In this document: piece after piece, positions 34,876 through 44,096 of the stretch | Position numbering within the stretch: the first letter of the stretch is position 1 | Layout: the number at the start of each line of letters is the position of its first letter | Assembly (NCBI RefSeq): GCF_014649795.1 | Contig: NZ_BMTS01000021.1 | Span: 1-64,000, forward strand | DNA: 64,000 bases | Reading direction: 5' to 3' | From: Streptomyces melanogenes | Lineage (GTDB): Bacteria; Actinomycetota; Actinomycetes; Streptomycetales; Streptomycetaceae | The notes under the pieces: model-generated | Told to the model about the DNA's origin: nothing | Databases searched by the model: none | What the model saw: only the letters and a program-made list of their open reading frames with translations | Made by a program: the position numbers and the translations under genes

Positions 34876-35480
34876 GCGGCGGCTGCTCCGGTTTCTTCCG
34901 CGTCGGCGGGCTGGGGGATGGGGGCGTAGTGGCTGTACATCCACTGGTCGGCCACTTCGGTGCGGTGGCTCGGCCAGCGGGTGAGGTCGTTCAGGAGCCG
35001 GGGCCAGGACAGCGGCACCTGTTTGTCGGCCAGTTGCCGGATCACCGGCTGGAGGTGCCGGATCAGCGAGGGCAGTTGGCGCTGGCGGGCCAGGCGCTGC
35101 AGCAGCGCAGTGGCCGTCTCGTCGCGCAGAACGCCGTGGCGCACGGCTCGGGCGAGGGTCCAGCCGAAGTTGCCGTGGCCGGGGTCGTAGCTGGAGACGG
35201 GTGCGTAGCGGTGGAGGGCGGGGTTGGGGGCGTAGGCGGCGTACATGGCCGCGACGGCCAGGTAGGCGATCTTCGTCTCGCCTGCGTACCGGGGAATCCG
35301 GGCGCGGATGTGCGGGAGCATGCGCCAGGGTTCGGCCAGGGCGCGCAGGCTGTGCCCGGAGGCGAGATCGGCGCGCCCGCCGGGCGTGGTGCACACCTCG
35401 GCGACATGGTCGAGGTAGCGGACAGGCCCGGCCAGCCAGGCGGGCGGCGCGGCGGGTTCGGGCACGGGGGACGTGGTCAC
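34872..35480 (-). CDS. cse2: Cse2/CasB, Cascade small subunit
   Basis: A 202-residue helical protein, slightly longer than the E. coli protein (160). It contains the family segment LRALAEPWRMLPHIRARIPRY, then YPH-like GHGNFGWTLARAV and PLSWPRLLNDLTRW. GTG 35480 was chosen for AAAGGACG. It contacts the displaced DNA strand in the complex. Confidence 0.85.
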   Translation of the reverse strand: MTTSPVPEPAAPPAWLAGPVRYLDHVAEVCTTPGGRADLASGHSLRALAEPWRMLPHIRARIPRYAGETKIAYLAVAAMYAAYAPNPALHRYAPVSSYDPGHGNFGWTLARAVRHGVLRDETATALLQRLARQRQLPSLIRHLQPVIRQLADKQVPLSWPRLLNDLTRWPSHRTEVADQWMYSHYAPIPQPADAEETGAAAA

Positions 35481-35518
35481 GGCGTCCTTTCCACAAGAAG
35501 CAAGAAGGGTGAGCAAGG

Positions 35519-37075
35519 TCAGGCAGCGGCCGTGGCCCGGGACGTGGGCACCGGCGGATGGGCCAGGCGCACGCGGGCTTTGGCCGCTGCTTCCTGGCCG
35601 TGCACGGTGTGCTTGAGGCGGCGGGCCGCGGTATCGAAGCAGGCCAGGGCCAGAGGGCGAAAGGCGGGGGTGCGCGTGGTGTCGGCCACCACGTCCCAGA
35701 ACTCCTCCTCCGCCTCCTGCCAGAACTGGACCAGCGCGGCTCCCACGAACCCTTCGCGTTCCTGGGAGCGGCGGCCGGTGTTGACGGCGTGCCAGGCCGA
35801 CGACAGCGCACGCCCCAGCTCCGCGCCCGTCGCCTCGGCCTGGGCGCGCAGCGCAGCGATCGCGGCCGCGCCGTTCGGGTCGCGCTCTTCGACGTGGGCC
35901 AGCAGGGGCGGCGTCGTGGCCGCGTACCAGTGGTTGTTGCGGTCCTGACGGTCCTGGTCCCAGGCCAGCACCCGCACCCCGAGCCGGGCGGTGATCTCCG
36001 CAGGGAGCTCGGCGACGGTGTCGAAGACGGTCGGACGGCGCAGCGTGGTCTTGGAACCGGGCCGCTGCTTGAGGAGCAGGGCATCCAGGTCCCGCCACAC
36101 CGACCGGTCCCACGCCGCGCGCAGCGGACCCCCCGCATCCCGTTCGATGACGTACGGGTCCACGGCGGCAGGCAGATCGGCCGCCGCACCCCAGGTGATG
36201 CGGCAGCCCACCGTCTCCTCCCGTTCGCCGGCGGTCAGCAGCACGGCGTGGGTGGTGCGGGCGGTGAGCAGCGACACCGGGCCGCACGGCGCAGCGGGCG
36301 AGCGTGGGTCGGGCAGCGCGTCGCACTCCCAGGGCGCCCGGTCGGCTCCGGGGTTGGTCGGCCACGCAGCCGGGGCGGGCACCGACAGCACGAGTGTGGT
36401 GAACAACCGCTCAGCCGCGTGGGGGAAGTAGGAGATGAGAGCGCGGTAGGGGCCGGCCTTGCAGGACTTGCTGCTCGACGTGCCGTGGGAGCGCACCGCG
36501 GCCATCCCCGCGGGGCCGAAGCCGCGCCAGGCCAGCAGCCACTGGACCGCGGCCGCATCGGCCACCGGCGCGTACTGGCCCACCGTGGACGACCACACCG
36601 GGTTGTTACCCGAGGGCCGGTCCATCGCCAGCCGCGCCGGGGGCGCGTCCTGCGAGCACTCGGTGGCCAGGCGCGGGTCCTGCAGGAACGGGTGCACGCT
36701 GCCGTACACATTCCAGCGGCCCGCGTACCGCTCCACGTACGCGTCCACCACCGCCGCGTCGAACCGCCCGGCGACCAGGAGCTCTTCGCGGACATCGAGC
36801 CAGTCATCGGTGCGGCCCGAATCCAGCCCGCCGACACGGGCGGTGAACGCCGCGAGCAGGCGCCGCACCACAGACTCCACAGGCGGATGGGCCACGTCGA
36901 GATCGGCCAGCAGATGCGCGCAGTGGAACAACGTCCGCAGCCCCACCGCGACCCGCCCGCCCGGGAGCGCACCGGGCAACAGGCCCTGCAGCTCCTCCCG
37001 TTCGGACGGGCTGAGATCGTCCCGGACCCGCGTGTCGATCCATGGGTCCTCGGCCACCGAGTGCACGCGTTGCAT
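35519..37075 (-). CDS. cse1: Cse1/CasA (Cas8e), Cascade large subunit
   Basis: A 518-residue protein that recognises the PAM and recruits Cas3. It has DPWIDTRVRDD near the start, FLQDPRLAT, WSSTVGQYAPVADAAAVQWLLAWRGFGPAG and the C-terminal four-helix region. ATG 37075 has AGAGG 7 bases upstream. It is the first gene of the operon. Confidence 0.92.
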   Translation of the reverse strand: MQRVHSVAEDPWIDTRVRDDLSPSEREELQGLLPGALPGGRVAVGLRTLFHCAHLLADLDVAHPPVESVVRRLLAAFTARVGGLDSGRTDDWLDVREELLVAGRFDAAVVDAYVERYAGRWNVYGSVHPFLQDPRLATECSQDAPPARLAMDRPSGNNPVWSSTVGQYAPVADAAAVQWLLAWRGFGPAGMAAVRSHGTSSSKSCKAGPYRALISYFPHAAERLFTTLVLSVPAPAAWPTNPGADRAPWECDALPDPRSPAAPCGPVSLLTARTTHAVLLTAGEREETVGCRITWGAAADLPAAVDPYVIERDAGGPLRAAWDRSVWRDLDALLLKQRPGSKTTLRRPTVFDTVAELPAEITARLGVRVLAWDQDRQDRNNHWYAATTPPLLAHVEERDPNGAAAIAALRAQAEATGAELGRALSSAWHAVNTGRRSQEREGFVGAALVQFWQEAEEEFWDVVADTTRTPAFRPLALACFDTAARRLKHTVHGQEAAAKARVRLAHPPVPTSRATAAA

Positions 37076-37593
37076 CCCGCCCACCTCTCCCTCCCCTACG
37101 TCTGTGATCTGCCCCCGGCCGTCTGAAGGTGCTGGTCAGCGTGGCGGGGCAGCGATATGGAAGCAGGCTCACGAGAGTGACGCAAAAGTGCCGTTGTGGC
37201 GAGATCTGTCCGTTGTCGTAGGTGCTGACTAGGATGCCCGCCACCTCCCAGAACAGCGGGTTTGGGAGCCGGCGCGCTGGCCTGGCGCAGGCGATCCGGC
37301 AGCGCGAAGAGAGAGTCCCGCGCCGACCAGTCCCGAGTGGCAACGAGCTGGGAGCAACTCCTTCAACTAGCGGGAAATATGCACCATTTGCGTGGCCTGT
37401 GGGAATTCAGGCGGGCGCACGAGCGCGGCCGGCCCGTTCGCCAGCGCATCGTGACGGCAGCTCAACCACACGCCTCATCCGGCCTGGGTGCTGGCTCGTG
37501 CGCGGTATGCGGCAGGAGGGCTTCCTGTGAGATGACCCACGCACCACCTTGTCCGAGGCAGTGCGCGGTTATGCCGTCTGACACCTCGAACAC
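37076..37593. other. Cas operon promoter region, no clear gene
   Basis: A 518-base gap in front of cse1. A right-reading frame at about 37320-37500 contains SWEQLLQLAGNMHHLRGLWEFRRAHERG, which reads like a fragment of a small protein. It has no ribosome binding site and no clean ends, so I treat it as a possible relic. The promoter of the leftward Cascade operon must lie in the A+T-richer stretch 37130-37230. Confidence 0.4.
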
Positions 37594-38013
37594 CTACTGC
37601 CCGCGGGCGAAGGGGTCCTTGAGGTCGTCCTCGCCGACATCCGGATCTTCTTCGGGCCGGTAGCGGCGGGCGCCGATCCCCCGCATCACCAGCTCGATGC
37701 GCTGCCACTCCCCCAACTTGACGTCCAGAATGGGCAGGTAGCTCTCGGCGTCGTAGTCGTCCAGCGCACGGCCCGCCACCTCGCGCTGCTTCTCCAGCAG
37801 CTCCCGCGCCTCGTGCGCGATGAGCTCCAGCTCCAGGCCGGTGGCCTCCTTGCGGACCCACCAGCGGTAGAAAGCGACCGAGTCGGCGCCAAGGACCGTG
37901 GGCGTACCCTGCGGGTCCAGCCACCGGATCGGCAGCCCGGTGTAGGCGAGCGTGGTGGGCAGCTCCACGAGCTCATTGTCCTCCCCGTAGACCAGGCCCT
38001 CGATGCGGCACAC
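37594..38013 (-). CDS. C-terminal half of a probably frameshifted hypothetical
   Basis: A 139-residue frame starting at GTG 38013 (VCRIEGLVYGEDNELVELP). It has no well-spaced ribosome binding site, and its first residues look like a direct continuation of the gene at 37973-38284, which ends LGLPEGV in another frame over the same bases. A one-base shift would fuse them into a protein of about 230 residues. The rest (FYRWWVRKEATGLELELIAHEARELLEKQ) is helical. Its function is unknown. Confidence 0.5.
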   Translation of the reverse strand: MCRIEGLVYGEDNELVELPTTLAYTGLPIRWLDPQGTPTVLGADSVAFYRWWVRKEATGLELELIAHEARELLEKQREVAGRALDDYDAESYLPILDVKLGEWQRIELVMRGIGARRYRPEEDPDVGEDDLKDPFARGQ

Positions 38014-38284
38014 CCTCCGGCAGCCCGAGCGCCCGCACCTGGCCCTCGGACAGCGGAAGTCCGACCTTGCTCGTGGTCACCGGCTCGATCCCGTCGACCG
38101 TCCGCTCGGCACGATGAACGTCGGTGACGGTGAGGTCGAACCGCCGGCCCCGGTTGAGGTGCAGTTGCATGTGCGCGGCGAACGCCTCAGCGGTGCTCGG
38201 GACGCTGTCGCGTATCGCGGCCGGGATCCTCTGCGGAACGTTGACGACGTACGTGCCGCCCACCCGTACATCCTTGGTCCGCAT
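37973..38284 (-). CDS. N-terminal half of a probably frameshifted hypothetical
   Basis: A 103-residue frame from ATG 38284, with GGAGG in front. It reads MRTKDVRVGGTYVVNVP and FDLTVTDV, suggesting an SH3-like or other small beta barrel, then SKVGLPLSEGQVRALGLPEGV before leaving the coding pattern at about 38010. See 37594-38013 for the continuation. If the two really are separate genes, they overlap by about 40 bases. Confidence 0.5.
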   Translation of the reverse strand: MRTKDVRVGGTYVVNVPQRIPAAIRDSVPSTAEAFAAHMQLHLNRGRRFDLTVTDVHRAERTVDGIEPVTTSKVGLPLSEGQVRALGLPEGVPHRGPGLRGGQ

Positions 38285-38602
38285 CCGGCACCCCCTCCGC
38301 AGGCCGCGGAAGACCACTCCTCAGCGGCCTCCAGCATCCCGCTCCTGCGACGGGTGCCGCCAGGGCGCACAACAGCGCACACAGCTGGAACAACGCCAGG
38401 AGCACGTGTCGCCCTCCAGCAGATCCTGGTGCCACTGATACCTCTCGGCGTCGGCCCCGGCCACGCTGAAACCAGCCATGGCCGGGGCTGCGTTCGGTGA
38501 GAGAGCCGCCTGGCTGCCCAATTCCACGAAATCCCCTGCCCGAGGTGCACGGATCCGGTCTGCTGGGTAGCGGCACACGGATACTTCTTGTGGGGAGCGA
38601 TG

Positions 38603-39349
38603 ATGACCGACATCCGAATGAGCTTGGACGTGCGGACCGCGCTCGGGCCGGACGGCGTCGCCAAGGCCGGGGCCGTCACGCTGAACAACGCGATCTGCCT
38701 CGGCTGCGAGAAGAAGATCCACCCGGAGGAGCCAGCCAACGTCGTCGTACGGATCGGCGGCCGCGTCGCCCACGTACGGTACGCGCATGACCACTGCCAC
38801 CCCTCGGCCGTGGTCGAGATCCCCGAAACCCGCTCCCCCAGGGCATCTGCCGCGCCGGACGAGGGGATGGCGATGCGGATGACCGCCGCCACCGTCGAAC
38901 ACGGCCGCGCCGCGCTGCCCACCCTCATCGCCGAACCCGAAGCACCCGTCTACCTCAACACCGGCACCGGAGTCGGCTCCGAGCTCCTGGACGTCCTCGC
39001 CTCCCACGTCCTTTCCCGCGGCTTCTCCCCCGTCGGCCGGATGCGCCAGGCACCCGCGCACGCGGGCCTGTGGCTGGCCACCTACACCACCCCCACCGCA
39101 GAAGACCGCATCGCCCAGCTGACCGTCATGGAACCCGACGGGACACTCTTCTACACCGGCACCATCGCTCCCCCGCCGCAGTGGATCGCCGGCGTCGAGC
39201 AGTACGGGTGGAGCGTGCTGTACGTCGGGAAGATCGGACTCGCCGGAATCCCCGCCAGCGACCAGAAAGCCAAGATGCGCCTGATGCGAGAGGCCGCCGC
39301 GAACGGCCAGTTCGTCGGCGCCCGCATCACCATCCACCCCCTCGGCTGA
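38603..39349 (+). CDS. Hypothetical protein with an N-terminal zinc-binding motif
   Basis: About 248 residues (starts MTDIRMSLDV). CLGCEKKIHPEE...HVRYAHDHCH looks like a small zinc-binding module near residues 33-70. The C-terminal half is beta-rich and ends in repeated structural motifs. An ATG immediately upstream (38600) is an alternative; GGGGAG favours the second. I do not recognise the family. Confidence 0.65.
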   Translation: MTDIRMSLDVRTALGPDGVAKAGAVTLNNAICLGCEKKIHPEEPANVVVRIGGRVAHVRYAHDHCHPSAVVEIPETRSPRASAAPDEGMAMRMTAATVEHGRAALPTLIAEPEAPVYLNTGTGVGSELLDVLASHVLSRGFSPVGRMRQAPAHAGLWLATYTTPTAEDRIAQLTVMEPDGTLFYTGTIAPPPQWIAGVEQYGWSVLYVGKIGLAGIPASDQKAKMRLMREAAANGQFVGARITIHPLG

Positions 39350-39404
39350 CAGCACTCAGCACTACAGCGTCGACGAACGGGCTCAGCTCGAAGGAGCCTG
39401 GGGT

Positions 39405-40133
39405 TCAGGGGGCGTGGGAGCCCAGGAGTACGCCGGCCAGCGTCCCGGCGAGCAGGAACGGGCCGAACGGGATCCTGCTCGTGCGTTCTGCCCGGCCTGC
39501 GAGTATCAGGCCGATCCCGTAGACCGCGCCGAACAGGTATCCCGCGAAGGTCCCGGCCAGGACGATCGTCCAGCCGTACCAGCCCAGGACGGCGCCGAGA
39601 ACGAGGGCGAGTTTGACGTCGCCGAACCCGAGGCCCCTGGGGTTGATCAGGAACACCACGAGGTTGCAGGCGCCGAGTGTGAGAGAGCCGAGCAGCGCGG
39701 TGCGCCAGCTGCCGTCGGCCCCGGGCAACAGCGCGGCCGCTCCAAGCCCGGCGATGGCGGACGCCGCGAGCGGCAGGACCACTACGTCGGGAAGACGGTG
39801 CACCGCGACGTCGACCGCGGCGAGCAGCACGGCGATCGGGGCGAGCGGCAGCCACACCAGCAGCTCGGGACGGGCCCCCGTGGACGCCGCCAGTACGGCG
39901 CAGATCACCGTCATCAGCAGGGCAACGGCGGCCGTACTCGGCCCGAACCTATCCCCCTCGGTGCAGCGGGCTCGCCCCAGCCACCCGGTCGCGGTCCCGC
40001 CGAGGGGGTGCCCTGCCGGGCAGGCCGTTCGCCAGGGCTCCTGCGGCGGCACGGAGAGCCGGTAGGCGGCGCGCGGTATGAGCAGGCCCGTGCCGGCACC
40101 CCACAGGATGGCCATCGCGGTGATCCAGAACAT
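39405..40133 (-). CDS. Prepilin peptidase, A24 family
   Basis: A 242-residue polytopic membrane protease that cleaves and may methylate type IV-like prepilins. The two aspartates of the family are visible in LLAAVDVAVHRLPD and in GLGFGDVKLALVLGAVLGW. Hydrophobic helices cover most of the length. The N-terminal CxxC zinc motif of classical PilD is missing, as in many actinobacterial members. No pilin or secretion genes lie nearby, so the partner is elsewhere or the gene is isolated cargo. Confidence 0.82.
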   Translation of the reverse strand: MFWITAMAILWGAGTGLLIPRAAYRLSVPPQEPWRTACPAGHPLGGTATGWLGRARCTEGDRFGPSTAAVALLMTVICAVLAASTGARPELLVWLPLAPIAVLLAAVDVAVHRLPDVVVLPLAASAIAGLGAAALLPGADGSWRTALLGSLTLGACNLVVFLINPRGLGFGDVKLALVLGAVLGWYGWTIVLAGTFAGYLFGAVYGIGLILAGRAERTSRIPFGPFLLAGTLAGVLLGSHAP

Positions 40134-40203
40134 CTCCACCGAACGGAGCCTATGCTCAGCTTCGTTCGGATGTGGCGACCGGTCCACGGTGAGGAGCAGG
40201 TGC

Positions 40204-40646
40204 ATGTTGTTGAGGCCCGGCACCACGTGTGAGCAGGCGATCGAGCTGCTGGAACGCCTGACCAGCCAGGGGCTCAACGATGTCCAGATCAGCGTCCCGC
40301 ACCTTTTCGGGGACGCCACGTCGGGCATGCCCGCGGAGCACTGGGAGCTGGCCGCCAGCCGCGTGGTGCGCGCGCACGACCAGTGGTGTGGACGCTGCGG
40401 GCCGCGGCCGAGCTCCTGGAGGCGTTCGCCGACCGGTCCGTGGCGGCCCGGCTGCGGGGCGAGCGGTACAACGCGATCGTCCACGGCCAGTTCACCCCCC
40501 AGCGGCGGACGCTCCTGATCAACACCGAACTGAACGAAGTGCGCGCCTACTTCCTGGATCTGGCCAACGGACTCCGTCGCACCATCGGCCGGTTCAGCGG
40601 CCACCGGGGCCGAACCCGCCCTCATATCCGGCGAATACGCAGGTGA
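40204..40646 (+). pseudogene. Frameshifted hypothetical protein
   Basis: From ATG 40204 (GAGGAG in front) the frame reads MLLRPGTTCEQAIELLERLTSQGLNDVQISVPHLFG...ASRVVRAHDQ, then loses coding character. At the same point another frame continues with VWTLRAAAELLEAFADRSVAARLRGERYNAIVHGQF to 40646. A one-base change near 40384 joins them into a single protein of about 147 residues. Its function is unknown. GTG 40383 could alternatively start a separate small gene. Confidence 0.5.
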
Positions 40647-40690
40647 GTGACCTCGTTCGGGACACCGTTCGAGGCCAGAAGAAAAGAAGC

Positions 40691-41680
40691 TCAGCCCTGG
40701 AGGGTGGCGAGCCAGTCGGTCAGCAGGCGGTTGACCTCGTCGGGGCGCTCCTGCTGGATCCAGTGGCCGCAGCCGTCCAAGAGGTGGGAGGCCGACAGGC
40801 TGGGGAGGGTGGTGGAGTAGGTGTCGATGGCGTCGGACATCCAGGTGGTGGAGGCGTCCAGGGCGCCGCCGATGAACAGGGAAGGCTGCTTGATCGGGGC
40901 TTCGCGGTGCGGGGCGAGGTCTTCCCAGTCTCGGTCCATGTTGCGGTAGCGGTTGAGTGCGCCGGTGATCCCTGTGCGCTCGAACTCCCCGGCGTAGAAG
41001 TCGAGGTCGTCCTCGCTCAGCCAGGCCGGGAGGACCCCCGTGGGGAAGCGGTCGCGCAGCCGGCCGCCGCCGCGGGCGACGAAGTGCGGGTCGGGCTCAC
41101 CCTGGGCGGGCATGGTGTCGGCGGACAGGGCCGCGTAGAAGCCCGCGAGCCAGCCCCGGACGTCGGGCTCGATCTCCGCCTCGGCACGGCCGGGCTCCTG
41201 GAAGTAGGAGACGTAGAACTCCTGCTCGGGGCCGCCGATCTGGCCGAAGATATCGGTGGGGCGGGGGCCACCGGGCGGCGCGTAGGGAACGCTCAGCAGG
41301 CCGACGGCGTGGAAGACCTCGGGGTGGAGCAGGGCGGAGGCGGCGGCGATGTTGGAGCCCCAGTCGTGGCCGACGACCACCGCGTTCTCCTCACCGAGGG
41401 CGCGCACGACGGCGACGTTGTCCTCTACCAGGTCGAGCATCCGGTAAGCGTCGGTCTCCTTCGGCTTGGAGGAGCGGCCGTAGCCGCGCACGTCGATCGC
41501 CACCGCCCGGTGGCCGGCCGCAGCGAGGGCCGGGAGCTGGCGGCGCCAGGAGTACCAGGACTCGGGGAAGCCGTGCACGAGCAGGACCAGCGGGCCGGTG
41601 CCCTGCTCGACCAGGTGCAGGCGCCCGGCCGGGACCTCGACGATGCGGTGGCGGAGCTCGGCGGTCGGCTCGGGCTGCAT
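40691..41680 (-). CDS. Epoxide hydrolase, alpha/beta-hydrolase fold
   Basis: A 329-residue enzyme. HGFPESWYSWRRQL is the oxyanion-hole region, VVGHDWGS carries the nucleophilic aspartate, and GCGHWIQQERPDEVN carries the catalytic histidine. This combination is typical of soluble epoxide hydrolases, which open epoxides to diols. ATG 41680 has GAGGAG upstream. It diverges from the XRE-cupin regulator at 41821, which probably controls it. Confidence 0.88.
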   Translation of the reverse strand: MQPEPTAELRHRIVEVPAGRLHLVEQGTGPLVLLVHGFPESWYSWRRQLPALAAAGHRAVAIDVRGYGRSSKPKETDAYRMLDLVEDNVAVVRALGEENAVVVGHDWGSNIAAASALLHPEVFHAVGLLSVPYAPPGGPRPTDIFGQIGGPEQEFYVSYFQEPGRAEAEIEPDVRGWLAGFYAALSADTMPAQGEPDPHFVARGGGRLRDRFPTGVLPAWLSEDDLDFYAGEFERTGITGALNRYRNMDRDWEDLAPHREAPIKQPSLFIGGALDASTTWMSDAIDTYSTTLPSLSASHLLDGCGHWIQQERPDEVNRLLTDWLATLQG

Positions 41681-41820
41681 GGGCTTCTCCTCGGATCGCG
41701 GGCGGAGGCGGCTACCCATCGATCATGCGGCGCGGCACCCGCCCAACGCGATCAGTCTTGCCATCCCGGCAAAATTGCAGGACAGGCCGGTGAAGCGGCA
41801 CGGCAAGAAGGAGCGGGAAG

Positions 41821-42450
41821 GTGACAGTCGACGACGTGGACGGCGCGCTGGCCGGGATGGGGCCCCGGTTGCGGGCCGCGCGCGAGCGGCATGGCACGAC
41901 GCTCGCCGGTGTCAGCTGTGCGACCGGCATCTCGACCAGCACGCTGTCGCGAATCGAGACCAGCCGGCGCAGGCCCACCCTGGAGGTGGTGCTGCAGCTG
42001 TCGAAGGAGTACGGCGTCTCCCTGGACGAGCTGGCCGACACCGCACCCGCCCCCGCGGCCGAGCCGCGCACTACGGCGCCGCTGCGAATCGGCGACGACA
42101 AGGCGGTGCTGCCGTTGACCCGGTACGTCGGCGGCCTGCACGCCCACAAGCACGTCCTGCCCGCCCTCGAGGACCCGCCCGCACGGCCCCGTCAGGTCTC
42201 CCACAACGGCCACGAGTGGCTGTGCGTCCTGTACGGACTGCTGTGGCTCGCGCTCGGCGACCAAGACCTCATCCTCACCCCCGGGGACGTCGCCGAGTTC
42301 GACACCCACACCCCACACGGGGTGGCGAACGCCAGCCCCGGCGGTCCCGCCGAGTACCTGATCATGTTCGGCCCACAGAGCGAGCGCCTAAGACCGCGCA
42401 CCCCTCCAGCCGCTGGTCGCGGGGCTGGTGACAGAAAGGCTGCTGAATGA
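41821..42450 (+). CDS. XRE-cupin transcriptional regulator
   Basis: A 209-residue protein with an N-terminal Xre helix-turn-helix (LRAARERHGTTLAGVSCATGISTSTLSRIE) and a C-terminal cupin barrel (VSHNGHEWLCVLYGLLWLALGDQDLILTPGDVAEFDTHTPHGVAN). Members sense small molecules and often control a divergent enzyme gene, here the epoxide hydrolase. GTG 41821 is preceded by AGGAGCGGGAAG. Confidence 0.85.
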   Translation: MTVDDVDGALAGMGPRLRAARERHGTTLAGVSCATGISTSTLSRIETSRRRPTLEVVLQLSKEYGVSLDELADTAPAPAAEPRTTAPLRIGDDKAVLPLTRYVGGLHAHKHVLPALEDPPARPRQVSHNGHEWLCVLYGLLWLALGDQDLILTPGDVAEFDTHTPHGVANASPGGPAEYLIMFGPQSERLRPRTPPAAGRGAGDRKAAE

Positions 42451-43354
42451 GCATTTGTGACAAGCCGCGCGTTTTGTTGGTGACAACCACGCTGCTTCGT
42501 CCGGCCTCATTCGCCGCGTCATCCGACTCTCCCGGTGACAACTCCTGAGCTTCGGCTCACCGGGACGCCGAGTTTCCGCCGTGCGTCGCGCAGAGTGCAC
42601 CGTCGGTTGCGGCAGACCTTGATCCGCAGTCCCAGCGCAGTGGAGAGGTCCGGCGGCAGGAGCCCGAGATTGCCCGGCCACAGAACGGTGCGTACCACTG
42701 AGCGGTAGGCAGAGTCGGGCGTGCGGAGGTACCCAGCGTTGCGGCCCCCAGGGCCGGAACGCGGCACCCGTCACCGGGACCAGCCACGCTTTCGTCTGAT
42801 TGTCCGTCACGGTCCGAGCCACCCGAGACGCAGCGCCGCTGCTGCCGACCACGGTCGTTCGGTGCCCATGGACCCGCACGCGAAGCCTGCTCGGCCACAG
42901 AAAAGCAAGCCGACCCGGAGCCTAACGACGAGGTTCTGCCGGTGCTCTTGTATAAGAGGCGATCCGGCAAAAAGTGGCTCTGACCTGCGACAATACGAGG
43001 ACGGTGTTGCTCTGGAGGACACGTTTCGCCAAGGAAAGGTGAACGTGACGCGCACCTTTGCCCCAAAAGTCAACTGACAGTGGACTTTTAAGAAAGTGCA
43101 GGTCAGGGCGATCCAGCGGGGGCTCCTGGAGGGGGTCCCGCCAGGGGAAATGTGACGGCGGGACAGAGGGAACTCAAGCTGCAGTTGAGTTTGGGTCCGT
43201 GACAGCGTCAAAAGTCAAGCTGGCGTGGAGTTCCGGCGCAGTCTCGCGCCAGGCGTGCGGCCTGCGGCGGCGCGACGCGCGCAGCGGAGCAAAAGACAAG
43301 TGGTGGTTGAGTTTTGAGATAGGGTCAGCTGCGCCTGAGTACAAAGGAGGTCAT
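42451..43354. other. Long intergenic region with repeated motifs, possible origin
   Basis: I see no convincing gene in these 904 bases. CAAAAGTCAA occurs at about 43064 and 43209, with a variant (CAAAAGACAA) near 43281, and TTGAGTTT recurs near 43186 and 43309. AAAAGTC (43065-43071) and GACTTTT (43083-43089) form an inverted repeat. The motifs lie directly upstream of two winged-helix genes resembling plasmid replication proteins. They may be iterons or operators. Confidence 0.4.
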
Positions 43355-44047
43355 GTGACAACTGATCCGCCGGCGCGCCGCGTTCCCGCCGCCCGGCCCC
43401 GCGCCGTACCCGACCACTCTGACGACAGCTTCGCCGACATCCTCTCGGTCCTCGGCCGTCAGCTGGGTGAGGACATCCAGGAGGCGGAGCAGAAGTCCCG
43501 CCGCCCCCGGCGGCTGAAGAACGTCGTCTTCGAGTACGACCACGACCCGCGCACCGTGCACGACATGGCGGGAGACGCTGGTTACTCGCTGGCGAGCAAC
43601 TGGTTCACCCAGCTGCTGGCTCAGCTTGCCGTCGCCAACTCGATCACCAAGTCGCAGATGTGCGTGTTCCTGTATGTTGCGGGCGGACAGGCCAAAGGCA
43701 CTGGGATCGCCCAGTACACGCAGCAGGAGATTACTGACGGCCTGAACAAGCTGGCCGTCCCCAAGGGCGGTAAGTGCATCACCCGTTCCACGGTCAACCG
43801 TGCGATCAGCTCCCTGAAGGCTATGGGGTGGCTCGAGCAGGCCGGCCATGGCCTGGTGCAGCTGAACGTGCGGCTGTGGTTCAACGGCAACAGCACCTCT
43901 CAGCACGAGGTCCTGGCCACCCTCGCCCGTGAGCACGGGACCGGGCCCGAGGCATTCCCCAACCGGGTCGGCCCGGAGCAGCAGGCACTCGATCTCGGGC
44001 TCGACGCCGAGACCGGAACCACTGGGCGTCAGGAGCGGACCGGGTGA
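43355..44047 (+). CDS. Winged-helix protein, RepL-like
   Basis: A 230-residue protein from GTG 43355 behind a near-perfect AAAGGAGG. The central domain is a winged helix: MCVFLYVAGGQ...YTQQEITDGL...ITRSTVNRAISSLKAMGWLEQAGHGLVQLNVRLWFNG. The order (strand, TQ-E helix, recognition helix, wing, then a terminal NP/WFNG-like strand) resembles RepL-type plasmid replication or copy-control proteins. The N-terminal 50 residues are disordered and basic. It probably acts at the repeats just upstream. Confidence 0.6.
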   Translation: MTTDPPARRVPAARPRAVPDHSDDSFADILSVLGRQLGEDIQEAEQKSRRPRRLKNVVFEYDHDPRTVHDMAGDAGYSLASNWFTQLLAQLAVANSITKSQMCVFLYVAGGQAKGTGIAQYTQQEITDGLNKLAVPKGGKCITRSTVNRAISSLKAMGWLEQAGHGLVQLNVRLWFNGNSTSQHEVLATLAREHGTGPEAFPNRVGPEQQALDLGLDAETGTTGRQERTG

Positions 44048-44096
44048 TACCAGTGCGACACTGCCTGACAACGCAGGTGCCCAGGAAGGTGTTGTG

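Noticed and set aside
42519-42767. Left-reading frame with LGLRIKVCRNRRCTLRDARRK
   Set aside because: Looks weakly protein-like but has no ribosome binding site or recognisable family; left as intergenic.
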